In this document: positions 1 to 10,241 of the stretch, piece after piece
Numbering within the stretch: position 1 is the stretch's first letter
Layout of the letters: each line of letters opens with the position of its first letter
Source: Synanceia verrucosa
Taxonomy: Eukaryota > Chordata > Actinopteri > Perciformes > Synanceiidae
DNA: 64,000 bases
Direction of reading: 5' to 3'
Assembly (NCBI GenBank): GCA_029721515.1
Contig: CM056554.1
Span: 23,289,988-23,353,987, forward strand
Translations under genes and position numbers: made by a program
Notes under the pieces: model-generated
The model's database searches: none
Told to the model about the DNA's origin: nothing
Seen by the model: only the letters and a program-made list of their open reading frames with translations

Positions 1-11
1 TTGTAAAATAA

Positions 12-1196
12 TCAGGGTCCTTTTTCACCTGAGCTCCCCACTCTCCCATCTGCCTCAAGGCTTTTTGTAATCTGCTCCCAGGACACATTTTTTATCCCCA
101 AAAACTTCTCTGCTCCCCTCACAATTATCTTGATCTTTTCTGTTTTGTGTTTGACTTGATCAGTACAGTTAATAACGTAGGCCATGAAGAGAATCAGTTT
201 ATCTACTGCCAATGCTGTGTTAGCTTCCTCCGTTTGCTCTTCCTCTGCTCTTTGGACCTGATTAATTTTTCCTATTACATTCTTTCCCCTTTGACCATCT
301 ACCCTCTTCACTGCCTCTGCATAACTGATGTTGTTTGTTGCTTTCACCTGCTCTATTTCCACTGCCCTCTTCCTGACCTCACACTGACTGTATGTCACCC
401 TGTGTTGTCCACCACAGTTACAGCATTTCTCCTGACCCTCAGTTTTGCATTCCTCTATCCTGTGCTCCCCTCCACATTTGGGACACCTCTGCTTGCCTCT
501 GCAGGCTGCTGCTATATGCCCATACCTCTGACACTTATAACAGCGTAGTGGGGGAGGGATGTAGGGCCTGACTGGAAAGCACATATATCCTATTTTAACT
601 GTTTCTGGGAGTACAGTGTCCTGAAACTCCAGCAGAACAGACAGACTATCCACCCTTTCTCCATTAACTGTCCTCTGTAGTCTCTTTGCTCTGCTCACTT
701 TGCCCCCCAAAATGCTCCGTTTGAGTTTGTCCAGGTCCTCATCTACAGGAATCCCTGTTATCACTCCCTTTACCACCCTGTTAGCACCCATAATCCTTCT
801 TTCATTTATCATTTTCTTACAAATGCTTTCTATTTGTAGTGCTTTGTTCTTCTGTTCCTCTGTTTTACATATTATCAACAGATTGCCATCCCTTAGGGTT
901 TTTGCCATCTCCACCTCTCCTAGCTTCTTTCTCAGCTCCCTGCTCAGTGTAATTGGACTCAGTCTAACCTCTTCATCTTCCTTTCTAAATTTCAGAATGA
1001 CTTTAAATCCCTCTCTCATCACTTTTTTCCGGACTATTCTCTCATCATCACCTGAACTGTTCTCTTCGAAGCTTCTCTTGCTGAGTTTATTTACGTCGTC
1101 TCGCCTGTTTCTTCCTCTCCCTCTCCCACTAGAAACTGGCGTCCATCCGCCAAAATCCATGTTACCTTCCTCCTCATCGTCTACCTGAGTCGCCAT
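12..1196 (-). CDS. LINE ORF1 protein (I/Nimb-like), intact, 394 aa
   Basis: Intact frame from ATG to stop encoding an ORF1 (gag-like) RNA-binding protein of a non-LTR retrotransposon, which coats the element RNA in the ribonucleoprotein particle. The N-terminus (1-60) is acidic then arginine-rich. Residues about 65-150 look like a small RRM-type fold. Three zinc knuckles follow at about residues 219-272: CX2CX4HX4C, CX2CX3HX4C and CX2CX3HX6C. A charged tail completes it. Stacked CCHC knuckles after an RRM-like part are typical of I/Jockey-superfamily elements; the fish Nimb group is my best guess by recall. ORF2 would lie beyond base 1 and is not visible. The absence of stops or shifts over 1.2 kb contrasts with nearly every other element here and suggests a young insertion. 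Confidence 0.85.
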   Translation of the reverse strand: MATQVDDEEEGNMDFGGWTPVSSGRGRGRNRRDDVNKLSKRSFEENSSGDDERIVRKKVMREGFKVILKFRKEDEEVRLSPITLSRELRKKLGEVEMAKTLRDGNLLIICKTEEQKNKALQIESICKKMINERRIMGANRVVKGVITGIPVDEDLDKLKRSILGGKVSRAKRLQRTVNGERVDSLSVLLEFQDTVLPETVKIGYMCFPVRPYIPPPLRCYKCQRYGHIAAACRGKQRCPKCGGEHRIEECKTEGQEKCCNCGGQHRVTYSQCEVRKRAVEIEQVKATNNISYAEAVKRVDGQRGKNVIGKINQVQRAEEEQTEEANTALAVDKLILFMAYVINCTDQVKHKTEKIKIIVRGAEKFLGIKNVSWEQITKSLEADGRVGSSGEKGP

Positions 1197-1555
1197 CCTG
1201 ATCCAGTCACAAACCAGTTTATGCCAACTGCCAGTTCCGAGGGTCGAGCCTTTAGAATGACGATCTTTTGTATCGTTGATTGTTTGTTTGTTTGTTCACC
1301 TCTCTCTTGCGGCCAGGGACCTGCAGATCGGTCAGAAGCTGAGCTGGGACACCGTCGTACCGGGCCTATCGGCCGTCGGCCGATATCCCACACACAACTC
1401 CCCACTCAACCCACACGCACCTAAAACACAATCCAATCAACAAACAAACCCAAAATTCTCGCTATTAGATCAGTTTTCTGTCTCTTAGTGTCCGCTGGTT
1501 TAAACTCACGCTCCCGCCAACCGACACTTCCGACTCCACGTTCCGTCCACCATCG
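1197..1555 (-). other. Leader upstream of LINE ORF1
   Basis: About 360 bases upstream of the ORF1 start contain no credible coding frame. The tract is GC-rich near 1370-1390 and looks like the 5' UTR/internal promoter of the LINE at 12-1196. Its outer boundary is inferred from the point (about 1555) where similarity to the duplicated segment at 34262-34575 ends. No promoter motif could be assigned. Confidence 0.4.
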
Positions 1556-1880
1556 CCAGCAGGTCTCCTCTGTGACTGCTGTCCTTCATGTTCTCGCGAT
1601 CTTGCAACAAAACGCTTCTTCTTCTTCTTCTTCTTCTTCTTCTTCTTGGTATTTTATTGGTGGTTTGCAAACAACTTATTGGTGCATTACCGCCACCAAC
1701 TGGAATGGAGTGTGAATCAGAATCAGACTACTATTCCTCCTCTAAAAAAAGGGAAACCCACAATTAATTATTTTCTATCAAGCAGCCTGAAATATGAATT
1801 TACAACTCTTGTGCCCTGAGCTCTGTTATAGAATAACTCTGATATCCAGTGGTATTTTAATGTTCCTTAGATATGAACTT
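1556..1880 (-). repeat. Duplicated segment, inverted copy of 34262-34575
   Basis: The minus strand here matches 34262-34575 (plus) over about 320 bases. The match covers the LINE 3' UTR, the GAA tract and about 45 further bases beyond the tail (cgtttcgttg, then tcgcgagaaca, then gacagcagtca). Because it runs past the LINE tail, the two loci share flanking DNA, not just an independent LINE insertion. At 34 kb this flank leads into a candidate first exon; here it is cut at about 1555 by the LINE leader. Confidence 0.65.
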
Positions 1881-2185
1881 AAACTCTGTCTTTCTCTCTC
1901 GTATTTCTGACACTGAAGTATTATGTGCTCTATTGTCTCTTCTTGGCCACAATAGTCACAATTCCCTGTATGGTGTTTTCTAATTATAAATAGTGTACTG
2001 TTAAGTGTGGTATTGTTTCTTCTCTTCTGTTCCTTCCTGCTCTTCTCATTTCTCCCACTTTCCTTTGTACTCTATGAAACCATCGTCTCATCCTCTCCTC
2101 TCTTCCTCCCATTGTTTTGCTTTCTTTTACATGGCATGCTCTGTTTCACTTCATATTATGAATTAAGAGCACCCAAAATATTGTT
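1616..2185 (-). mobile_element. 3' end of an I/Nimb-like LINE with (GAA)n tail
   Basis: Read on the minus strand, 2185-1826 encodes the C-terminus of a LINE ORF2. A zinc-like motif CX2CX7HX4C (residues CDYC...H...C) is followed by a basic stretch and a TAA stop at 1826-1828. A short 3' UTR and a (GAA)n tail at 1616-1646 follow. Position upstream of the ORF1 at 12-1196 in the same orientation means two elements in tandem, not one. The element is 5'-truncated. Family assignment is recall-based; the coding frame and tail are seen directly. Confidence 0.65.
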
Positions 2186-2382
2186 TTAAACACACCCAAT
2201 GTTCAACTGTTAAATTTTCAATAAAAAATGCCAAACAAATGAAAGACAGAAAAAACAATGCAAATTCAGACGGTGGGTGTATGAATGTGTCATGAAAAGT
2301 GGCTTGCAGAACAATATATACACAACAGAAATAAAGTCTGCTACTTGGGTTGTGGGCAGTGCCGTTAGTCTCCTGAAGTCAT

Positions 2383-2690
2383 ACCTGTCAAGTTTTGGAT
2401 TTGAAAATAAGGGACATTTTCCAGCACCTGCCGTGAGTAGTTCCACCACCCCAACCAAGCTCCAGTATCCCTTTATAGTATTTACAGTATTTTAAGACAG
2501 GTGTTGCTGTATCAATGGTGACATCTGCTGGATTTATAAAGTCATTGCCAGCAACTTCAATAAAGACTGGAAACAGACTGAACAAGGTTCATTCACACAT
2601 TTTTTTTATAGAAACAGCTGCGTTAACATCTTTGGGCAGAGGCCAAACCATTTCTCCGGCTTTTCGCAGGGCAGTGCATTATTATGAGTG
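2383..2690 (+). mobile_element. Repeat fragment plus hAT terminal-region remnant
   Basis: 2383-2470 is an inverted copy of short repeats at 34175-34262 and 33760-33830 (shared core cctgtcaagttttg). 2503-2690 matches the terminal region of the hAT elements at 53620-53830 and, inverted, 33245-33350 (shared core atggtgacatctgctggat). The outermost TAGTGATGGG end is missing here, so this is a dead fragment. Confidence 0.55.
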
Positions 2691-2724
2691 TTGTGTATAT
2701 CTCTCATCCCCCCCCCACCAGTTT

Positions 2725-4278
2725 GTGACCTTTCCCACCAGGGGAAATAAAACATTGGACCACTGCTACAGCAACATCAGGAAGGCCTTCTCAGCTAAAC
2801 CACAACCCCACTTTGGAAAGGCAGATCACCTGATGATCTGGCTCAAACCAGTCTACAACAAAAGGCTCAAGACAACCAGTTACAGTCAGAGACACCTGGA
2901 CACAACTGATCAAAGCCTGCAGGGCTGCTTAGACGCCACAGACTGGAACATCTTCAAAGAAGCCACTAATGACATCCATGAACACACAGAGACTGTTAGT
3001 GACTACATCAGCTAGTGCACGTCCATCTGTGCAACCCCTAGGACAGTGCGCATGTTCCACAACCAAAAACCCTGGTTTAATGGGGACATAATGCAGAAAA
3101 TTATTCAGGAGACTACGCGGACTACAAGAGAGCCCAGTGTGAGCTGCAGAAGTCCATTAGAGCAGCTAAAGTCTTCAGGCCCCAACCGATCAGCGGAAGA
3201 CGCGGTAGCATTAGCCCTTCACCACATCCTGCAACACCTGGAGGACAGCAGAACGTATACCAGGATGCTCTTCCTGGACTACAGTTCTGCATTTAACACC
3301 ATCCGCCCGGGCAGACTGATCGAGAAGCTGGCAGACCTTGGCATTCCAACTCCCACCTGCAACTGAATTTTTCCTGACCGAAAGACCACAGGTGGTGAAG
3401 ATGGGAAGACGGGTGTCTGCTGAGCTCACGGTCAGCACAGGATCACCACAGGGATGCTGCCTGAGCCCCAAACTCTTCACCCTGTACACACACGACTGTG
3501 TCTCCACCATCATCATCAAATGCGCTTGGTGACACCACCATCCTGGGCCTCATTAAGGAGGGGAGACGAGTCAGGATACAGGGCCCTGGTCAACAACATC
3601 CTTGTCTACGGAGAGGAAAACAACCTCATCCTCAACGCAGACGAGACCAAAGAAATAATGGACTTCAGGAAGAATCCCCCCCCACAGCATCTTCTCCACC
3701 TCAGACCCTCTGAGGTGGAGAGGGACTGTACAGTATGTACGTGCAGCACAGTAGGAAAGAGCAGAGGGTATCATCAGAGACTCACTCCATCCAGCTCATT
3801 CTCTGCTTCGACACAAACACTGCAAGTACAACCTGAGACACAGCAGAGAGGACAGCATCATTACTCGCAGAACCCGCTTTTTCAATAGCTTCTTCCCTGC
3901 CACAGTCAGACTGATGGCAAAACTACTGAACACAAGTAAAATAATCAAACGCTACCTCTCCTAATCACATGTGCAATCTCTGTTTTTTTTAATCATCAAT
4001 GAATGTGCAATACTTTGCTAGTGCACCATAGTGCACAATACCCCATTCCCAGCTTCTATTATATTGCCTCACTCCCAGATGTGTACATTGTTTCTGTATT
4101 TAGTTTTTATATTCTTATATATTTTTCTTCATCCTGTATAGTGATTTCTTAGCTTAAGTCTTGCCTATTATCTATCTAAAGTGTTGACTGTGAGATTCCT
4201 GCACAAGAATTCCAATGTGTCTGAACTGTTGGTTTATGCACAAATGGCCAATAAAAATCCTTGAATCCTTGAATCCTT
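2725..4278 (+). pseudogene. Rex1/Babar-like LINE ORF2, degenerate, with 3' tail
   Basis: A decayed ORF2 spread over several frames. The end of the endonuclease and the linker to RT lie at about 2725-3200. RT palm segments follow: a strand with the pattern LFLDYSSAFNTI near 3268, then SPQGCCLSPKLF near 3450. The YxDD box has been lost in a deletion near 3515-3545, where the text jumps to TTILGLI. The thumb/C-terminal part continues to about 3885. The 3' UTR ends in a short tandem tail, ccttgaat repeated about three times (4255-4278). Stops and shifts make it non-functional. The tail abuts the orphan coding stretch at 4279, so this LINE probably inserted into that gene. Confidence 0.7.
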
Positions 4279-4553
4279 GATGCTCCAGAAGAGGCTCCTG
4301 CCATCGAGACACTGGAGGAGGACGAGAGTATCATGGAGGATGCTGAGGACCCCACCATCTTTGAGACTGATACCCCCTCCACCAGCACAGCAGCAGCAAC
4401 CAGGTCAGGTGATCCAGCTGACGCACACCAGTCTGAGCCATCTGGTCCAGCTGCCCCTCACCAAGATGCCCCTCCTGAGGCCCCAGACGGTCAGGATCCT
4501 GCTTCCCAGCAGCCCTTCTTAGACACTGAGATAAAATCACTGACTACAAACTG
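4279..4553 (+). pseudogene. Orphan acidic C-terminal coding exon, unknown gene
   Basis: Immediately after the LINE tail an open frame of about 90 codons runs to a TGA near 4553. It begins DAPEEAPAIETLEEDES and continues with Pro/Ser/Thr/Ala/Gln-rich, acidic low-complexity sequence. There is no upstream start in this frame because the LINE tail interrupts it. It looks like the C-terminal tail of a longer protein whose upstream part was displaced by the LINE. I do not recognise the family; it could equally belong to a transposase gene. No domain, signal peptide or membrane segment is visible. Confidence 0.4.
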
Positions 4554-4608
4554 ATGACAATAATAATGTTATGATGTTTATAACAAATATATTTGGATAT
4601 AAACAGAA

Positions 4609-4850
4609 ACAAATGGCAACACCCCAGAATACCTGAAAGAGCTCCTTACCCCTCACTCCTCCACCCGCCATCTCCAGTCCCATAGCACCAACCACGTCTT
4701 TCAGCCCCAACCTAAACTGAGCACCATGGGAGACAAGACCTTTTGCTCCTTTGCGCCTTGCACCTCCCTACCTGACCAACAGAGGAAACCTCAGTCACTG
4801 GACATTTTTTTTAAGATTTTCTTGTTCAGACAGGCCTTTCCAAACTGTTT
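4609..4850 (+). pseudogene. L2-type LINE ORF2 C-terminus remnant
   Basis: The translation carries the usual C-terminal signature of fish L2 LINEs: a PEYLKELL-like segment, then GDKTF, then a short-range match to the terminal segment ending near LFRQAF. Stops are rare, but no upstream RT is present. A second, opposite-strand copy of the same region lies at 60480-60660. The assignment is by recalled family signature. Confidence 0.6.
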
Positions 4851-5055
4851 TTATTAACAGATATTATTTTTAACAGATATTATTGCAGTGAAACACTATA
4901 ATAATTCAGGATTAAAAACAATCACAGAACAGCAAAACTCATGAATAAAAGGTTAAAACAGATTTTGATCAGTTTTTATTGGAGTTTTCCCAATATCCTT
5001 CATCACAGACCATGAGTATATATGTGTACCACATAGTGTGCATATTATGAAAGTG

Positions 5056-5215
5056 CTATTCAACTTTGACCATGGGCAGGAAAAGTGACCTGATCAAAGA
5101 GGAAAAGAGTCAAATTGTCTGAGCGAGGATGTAAGAGAACCCAGAGTATAAAAATTTTGTCGACCATTGTCAAGCCGAGAACTGAGAAATGACGCTCGGC
5201 AAGCCTGGGTTGTTA
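5056..5215 (+). pseudogene. Possible Tc1-like transposase N-terminal remnant
   Basis: A short stretch reads MGRKSDLIKEEKSQIV and then runs into stops. It resembles the first helix of Tc1-family paired-like DNA-binding domains. No TIR or DDE part is seen nearby. Weak support. Confidence 0.3.
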
Positions 5216-5289
5216 GGTGTGAACACCTCAAAGATGCTCGCTGACAGCCGGACTCAGAGTCACAGATGCAAACTGAACATCTTCTTATT

Positions 5290-5440
5290 TATTAGCCTTT
5301 ATTTAATCAGGTATAGTCCCACTAAGATCTAAGACCTCTTTTTCAAGGGAGACTTGGCCAAGAGGGCAGCAGCAAAGTCACATCAGAAACAGTAACAACA
5401 CAAAAAACATCAAATTTACAGCATTAAAACTTGCTCACAT
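5290..5440. repeat. Dispersed fish repeat fragment
   Basis: Contains a familiar fish interspersed motif (tttaatcaggtatagtccca, then ctctttttcaagggagactt). I recognise the wording from many fish genomes but cannot name the family or orientation. The surrounding 4850-5560 holds no coding sequence. Confidence 0.35.
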
Positions 5441-5569
5441 AACACACATGCATACAGATAAGGTAGACTGCAAGTTGAAGTTCGGATTGTAATTGTTTCC
5501 AGGAATGAGGTGCTGAAAACCTAAACACTTTATTGTCTAGTTCAGTTCATACTTTAGGGACAACAAATG

Positions 5570-5918
5570 GTTAGCACTGTCACCTCACAGCAAGAAGGTA
5601 CCGGGTTTGAATCCCGGACCCGGGGCCTTTCTGTGTGGAGTTTGCATGTTCTCCCCGTGTCTGCGTGGGTTCTCTCCGGGTACTCCGGCTTCCTCCCACC
5701 ATCCAAAAAACATGCATGGGGATTAGGTTAATTGGCTAATTTAAATTGACCATAGGTGTGAATGTGAGTTTGATTGGTTGTCTGTCTCTATGTGCCCTGC
5801 AATGAGGTGGTGACTTGTTCAGGGTGTACCCTGCCTTCCTGCCCTAAGACAGCTGGGATAGGCTCCAGCCCCCCCGCGACCCTATGAGGATAAGTGGTAG
5901 ATAATGGATGGATGGATG
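5570..5918 (+). mobile_element. tRNA-derived SINE, 5'-truncated, GATG tail
   Basis: It starts inside the tRNA-like head (ggttagcactgtc, A-box area). The B-box GGTTTGAATCC lies near 5605, then the conserved body (tgtggagtttgcatgttctc), and it ends ggataagtggtagataat plus (GGAT)n. Complete copies at 9899-10232 and 18464-18820 show the missing head. RNA polymerase III promoter boxes and lack of coding support a SINE. The tail is the same type as the Rex3 tail at 15565-15595. Confidence 0.75.
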
Positions 5919-6139
5919 GAAATTGCAGAACATCCATAGAAGAGAAGAGATTGTAACATCCTTGATTCTTTGTCAAAAGACAAGACAAATAGGATGGAAT
6001 GATTCCCAGAAATGGTTTTATAAATGAATACATACCAATGACTGAGGCAGTGAGCACATAAAGACGTCTAGTTAACCATAGAATATAGTACACAGTGGTG
6101 AGTAAGGGGACCGCAGTTGGTCATGAATCTCAGTGCCCC

Positions 6140-6260
6140 ATGGTACACACTATCTGATGTGGAAACAACTAGCAGAAGCAACTGTCCCTCGTCTCCAGAA
6201 CCTGTCCCTCATCCCTAAGGCTCCTGCCCGTCTCCTGGACCCCAGGAGTTCCCAGAGTTC
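6140..6260 (+). repeat. Short C-rich repeat block left of gypsy pol
   Basis: It contains two to three imperfect copies of a unit similar to cctgtccctcgtctccaga, the same motif that is tandemly repeated at 9151-9265 on the other side of the gypsy pol. This may be part of the element's flanking or LTR-proximal sequence, or independent minisatellites. Confidence 0.35.
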
Positions 6261-6324
6261 CCCTTCTGTCTGATGAATCTGCCTGGTCTCGTTGGTTCTT
6301 GTTTTCCCTGGCTCAGTAAACATA

Positions 6325-6560
6325 ATCCACACGTGGATTGGAGTACTGGAGCCATCCTGTCCTGGTCCCCAGACTGCGGTGTCTCCTGTCTGCGTCCCTA
6401 CACGTCTCCTGTGGCTCTGAGCACCCTGCGGTCCGGTGGTGAGTTACCTGATGCACATTCCGTTTCACCCAACTTGTCCTGTGTTCCAGTCTGCTATCAC
6501 GAATTAGCTAAAGTGTTAAGCAAGTCCCGAGCCATGTCCCTGCTGCCTCACTGACCGTAT
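6325..6560 (+). pseudogene. Gypsy pol: region between protease and RT
   Basis: The open frame continues into the spacer preceding RT of a Ty3/gypsy element of the chromovirus (Sushi-like) type. It ends in a stop near 6553, after which the RT lead-in appears in another frame. No protease DTG/DSG motif could be found in the retained part, so the protease and gag are missing or lie in the unrecognised sequence to the left. Confidence 0.5.
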
Positions 6561-6569
6561 GATTGTGCC

Positions 6570-7345
6570 ATGGATCTGATTCCCAACACCACCATCCCTA
6601 AGGACCTGAGAGACAGGCTATGGAGGAATATATCACCACCTCTCCCCAGGCTAGTCTCATCCGTCCCTCATCGTCCCTAGCCGGAGCCAGGTTTTTCTTT
6701 GTTAAAAGAAAGGTGGCACACTACGTCCCTGCATTGATTACGCCACGTTGAACCGGGTAACTGTGAAAAATCGGTACCCGTTGCCACTCATGTCCTCCGC
6801 CTTTGAACTTTTACAGACTGCTAAGGTGTTCACTAAGCTGGACCTACGGAACGCTTATCACCTGGTTCGCATCAGAGAGGGAGATGAGTGGAAAACCGGT
6901 TTCAACACCCCATGCGGGCACTATGAGTATCTGGTCATGCCCCTCGGACTTACCAACGCACCAGCTGTCTTCCAGTCTCTGGTGAACGACGTCCTTCGGG
7001 ATTTCCTGGATTGTTTCGTGTTTGTGTACCTGGATGATATCATGATCTTCTCCCTGGACCTTGAGACACACAAAGAACATGTCACACAGGTACTCACACG
7101 CCTTCTGCAGAATCAATTATATTGCAAAGCAGAGAAATGTGAGTTCCATGCCGTGTCAGTCTTGTTCCTGGGCTTCCTCGTAGCCCCGGGAGGGATCCAA
7201 ATGGACCCGGCTAAAGTAAAAGCTGTTGCAGAGTGGCCAGTTCCGCATAGCCGCAAGAAGGTACAGCAATTCTTAGGATTTGCTAACTTCTATCGCCGGT
7301 TTATCCGCAACTTTAGCACCGTAGCCGCGCCACTGCACACTCACT
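6570..7345 (+). pseudogene. Ty3/gypsy reverse transcriptase (Sushi-like)
   Basis: RT domain copying element RNA into DNA. From about 6748 an unbroken frame holds the fingers and palm: KLDLRNAYHLV near 6835, a GHYEYLVMPLGLTNAPA block near 6918-6966, the catalytic YLDD box at 7027-7038 (intact), FLGF near 7168 and the RRFI connection near 7290. The upstream lead-in (6570-6747) is in a different frame, with a deletion. The same frame loses homology after about 7345, where RNase H continues in another frame. Membership in the Sushi-type chromovirus lineage is inferred from the overall wording. Confidence 0.8.
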
Positions 7346-7351
7346 CACCAG

Positions 7352-7835
7352 GTGTTTCGGTGGACTCCAGAGGCCAACAAAGCCTTTGCCCATCTCAAGT
7401 CCCTGTTCACCACTACCCCCATCCTGGCGATGCCCGATCCCACCCGGCAGCTCATCGTGAAGGTGGATGCCTCCAACTTGGGGGTTGGTGCTGTCCTGTC
7501 TCAACGTTCCTCCACCGACAACAAGGAGCATCCGTGCACCTTCCTCTCAAACTGCCTGTCCAAAGCAGAACTACAACGTGGGAAATCGTGAGCTGCTGGC
7601 CATCAAGGTGGCTCTGGAGGAGTGGCACCACTGGTTGAAGGGGTCTCAGCATTCTGGTTTGGACTGATCACAAAAAGTTACAGTACCTCAGAAATGCCCA
7701 AAGAATGAACTCTCACCAATACCGACACTTTTCTTTAACCGATTCTATTTCTCTCTGTCTTTCAGACTGGGGTCCATGAATACCAAGCCGGATGCTCTGT
7801 CACGTCTCTTTGACCCCGAGCCTGTAGCCAAAGCT
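7352..7835 (+). pseudogene. Ty3/gypsy RNase H domain, frameshifted
   Basis: 7352-7591 carries the RNase H start with a VDAS motif (first catalytic Asp). A frameshift near 7570 leads to a frame with NRELLAIK (catalytic Glu). A further shift near 7660 brings WTDHKKL-like text (catalytic Asp). The linker to integrase is at about 7776-7830. At least two frameshifts make it non-functional. Confidence 0.7.
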
Positions 7836-7929
7836 CTAGAATTTACCCTTCCATGGCCCTGTGTGGTTGGAGCGGTAACCTGGCAAATAGAATCTGAGGT
7901 GAAAGAGGCAAACGGTGTGAACCTGCCAC

Positions 7930-8790
7930 CTGCAGGTTGCCCTCCCAATCGCCTGTTTGTTCCTGTCAATCTGCGCCCACAGGTGGTTCATTGGGCTCAC
8001 ACCTCGCTTCTCACCTGCCACCCTGGGGTTAAAATAACAGTGCATTCATCTGGCAACGTTTCTGGCGGCCTTCCGTGGTGAAAGCTGTCAGAGAGTATGT
8101 GGAAACCTGCCCAGTCTGTGCCTGGAACAAGACTTCCTCCCATCCCCACTCAGGCCTGTTGCAGCCTCTTCCCATCCCATCCCACCCCTGGTCTGAAATC
8201 TCATTGGACTTCGTCACTGGTCTCCCTGCGTCCAAAGGCAACACCACCGTTCTAACAGTGGTGGACAGGTTCAGTAAGATGACACATTTCATTCCTCTGC
8301 CAAGGAAACGGCGGAGGTCATGCTGCATAACGTGTTTCGTTTGCATGGTTTTCCAAATAACATTCTTTCAGACCAGGGGCCCCAGTTCATCTCATGGTTT
8401 TGGAAGGAGTTCTGCAAGCTGATCGGGGCCCAAGTCAGTCTGACATCTGGGTACCACCCGGAGGCAAATAGACAGAAGGAGCGATTCAACCAGGTGCTCA
8501 AATCTTGTCTCCCAGAATCTGGCCTCCTGGAGCAGCATGCTGTCATGGGTAGAGTATGCGCACAATACTCTGCCCACCTTGTCTACTGGCATATCTCCCT
8601 TCCAGTGTGTTTATGGCTATCAGCTCCCCACCTTCGCAGTCAACGAGAAGGAGATGGTGGTCCCGTCTGCATATGCCCAAGTTAGGTGCTGCCACAAGGT
8701 GTGGGCAGCGGTGCGCAAAATACTGCTACGGAGTCAGGAGCATATGAAGACGGCAGCAGATCGGCACCGGAGGCCAGCCCTATAGTACCT
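7930..8790 (+). pseudogene. Ty3/gypsy integrase, frameshifted, D35E spacing intact
   Basis: The zinc-binding HHCC region is partly visible: HPGVK near 8020 and CPVC near 8110. The core has LDFVTGLP (first Asp, near 8206) and VVDRFSKM. The second Asp is at 8371-8373 and the catalytic Glu at 8479-8481, exactly 35 residues apart. The reading frame shifts at about 8090, 8310 and 8530. All three catalytic acids survive, but the gene cannot be translated as one protein. Confidence 0.75.
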
Positions 8791-9060
8791 GGTGGGGCAA
8801 AAGGTATGGCTGTCCACACAAGACTTTCCTCTCAATGTGTCTTCCAGGAAACTAGCTCCCCGTTTCGTGGGCCCGTTCCCGGCGACCAAAGTGGTCAATC
8901 CTGCGGCTGTGCGCCTCCGCCTACCCCGGTCCCTCCCACCCCACCTTCCATGTGCGAAAAGTGAAGCCGGTCCACGAGAGCTCCACAGTTCCTCCAGCTC
9001 CTCCTCTTCCTCTGCCTCGGACGATCAACGGTGATCAGGTCTACACTGTCCAGAAACTAC
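8790..9060 (+). pseudogene. Gypsy integrase C-terminus, chromodomain truncated
   Basis: It holds the LAPRFVGPF segment typical of the integrase C-terminal (SH3-like) part, then a proline/serine-rich linker that loses frame. An INGDQVYTVQKL-like start of a chromodomain near 9027 breaks off at about 9060. Chromodomains in this position target chromovirus integration to modified histones; this one is incomplete. Confidence 0.55.
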
Positions 9061-9150
9061 ATTGCAGCTACATTGCAGAAAAGTCACTAATAACTGACTT
9101 TCATAAATAGTCCTGTCACTTGTTGTTTGTTGCAAGATCGTCTTGTGACA

Positions 9151-9265
9151 ACCTGTCCCTCGTCTTCAGAGCCTGCCCTTCGTCTCCAGAACCAGTCCCT
9201 TGTGTCCAGAGCCACTCTCTCATCTCCACAGCCTGTCCCTCGACTCCAGCTCCTGTCCCTCGACT
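9151..9265 (+). repeat. Minisatellite, ~20-24 bp unit
   Basis: Five or so imperfect tandem copies of a unit close to gcctgtccctcgtctccaga. The same motif appears at 6140-6260. Confidence 0.6.
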
Positions 9266-9889
9266 CTGGCTCACAGTTTTACCACATTTGACCTGCTTAT
9301 TTGCTCCATTCACATTCCGGGATATAATTCTTAATTTTGTGCTATTTATTAAACTAACCTAAAGACCACATGTAATACAAGATAGGACATATTTCTTCTT
9401 TTCATTGTCAAAACATGGATGCAACGAAAAATAACCTTCTCAGTTTCCATTCTCCCAACTATCCCTCCTTCCTCTCTTTTCCCCTACCGTCCTCCCTCGC
9501 ACCCATTCCCACACATACATAGAAGGTGCCACAGCTAGGTAAAAAAAACAAACAAATACACATTAAAGAAAAAAAACAGAAAAAGAACAACCAAACAAAA
9601 AACAAACTCAAAAGTGCCCATAGGGATATCGTCCATCATCTGTTCTCGGCTGTCCATGGTAAGAGTCACTGTCACCTAATGCTTCCCAAACATATAAATA
9701 AATGTACAAAATATACAAACATACAAAATGCTGACCTTTATGTACTGTCTATAGTTGTTCTACCTTTCGTCGTGCACACTTAGTGTGACAAATTTAGGTC
9801 AGGCCAGTAGTTTAAACAAAAGACTCAACAAATTATTGGTTAGAGGGTTAATTGCTTCAACACAGAATCTTTGATTTTAGTGAAGACAA
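9266..9889. other. No recognisable feature
   Basis: A-rich and T-rich sequence with a poly-A/CAAA tract at 9540-9610. I see no coding frame with family similarity and no terminal repeats. Confidence 0.5.
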
Positions 9890-9898
9890 GTCACTAGT

Positions 9899-10232
9899 CG
9901 GGCGGTGGTGTAGTGGTTAGCATTGTCGCCTCACAGCAAGAAGGTACCGGGGTCGTTTCCCGGCCCGGGGCTTTTCTGTGTGGAGTTTGCATGTTCTCCC
10001 CGTGTCTGCGTGGCTTCCTCCCACCATCCAACATGCATGGGAATTAGGTTAATTCGCTAATTAAAATTGACTGTAGGTGTGAATGTGAGTGTGAGTGGTT
10101 GTCTGTCTCTGTGCCCTGCAATGAGGTGCCGACTTGTCCAAGGTGTACCCTGCCTTCCTGCCCTAAGACAGCTGGGATAGGCTCCAGCCCCCCCATGAAC
10201 CTATGAGGATAAGCAGTAGAAAATGGATGGAT
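9899..10232 (+). mobile_element. Complete tRNA-derived SINE with 9-bp TSD
   Basis: It runs from cgggcggtggtgtagtggtt (tRNA-like head with A-box TAGTGGTTAGCA) through the conserved body to ggataagcagtagaaaatgg plus a short GGAT tail. Perfect target-site duplication GTCACTAGT is seen at 9890-9898 and 10233-10241, which fixes both ends. The B-box is degraded (ggggtcgtttccc). It is non-coding and was presumably mobilised by an RTE/Rex3-type LINE, judging from the tail. Confidence 0.85.
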
Positions 10233-10241
10233 GTCACTAGT

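Noticed and set aside
700..1188. 162-codon plus-strand frame rich in Ser/Leu
   Set aside because: It is the antisense shadow of the zinc-knuckle LINE ORF1 on the minus strand.
1616..2185. LINE tail and ORF1 at 12-1196 as parts of one element
   Set aside because: The order is wrong: the 3' tail lies upstream of the ORF1 start on the same strand, so these are two elements.
5570..5640. Possible tRNA gene (A- and B-box-like motifs)
   Set aside because: The same sequence recurs with a conserved body and GGAT tail: it is the head of a SINE. It cannot form a full cloverleaf within 75 bases as read by eye.
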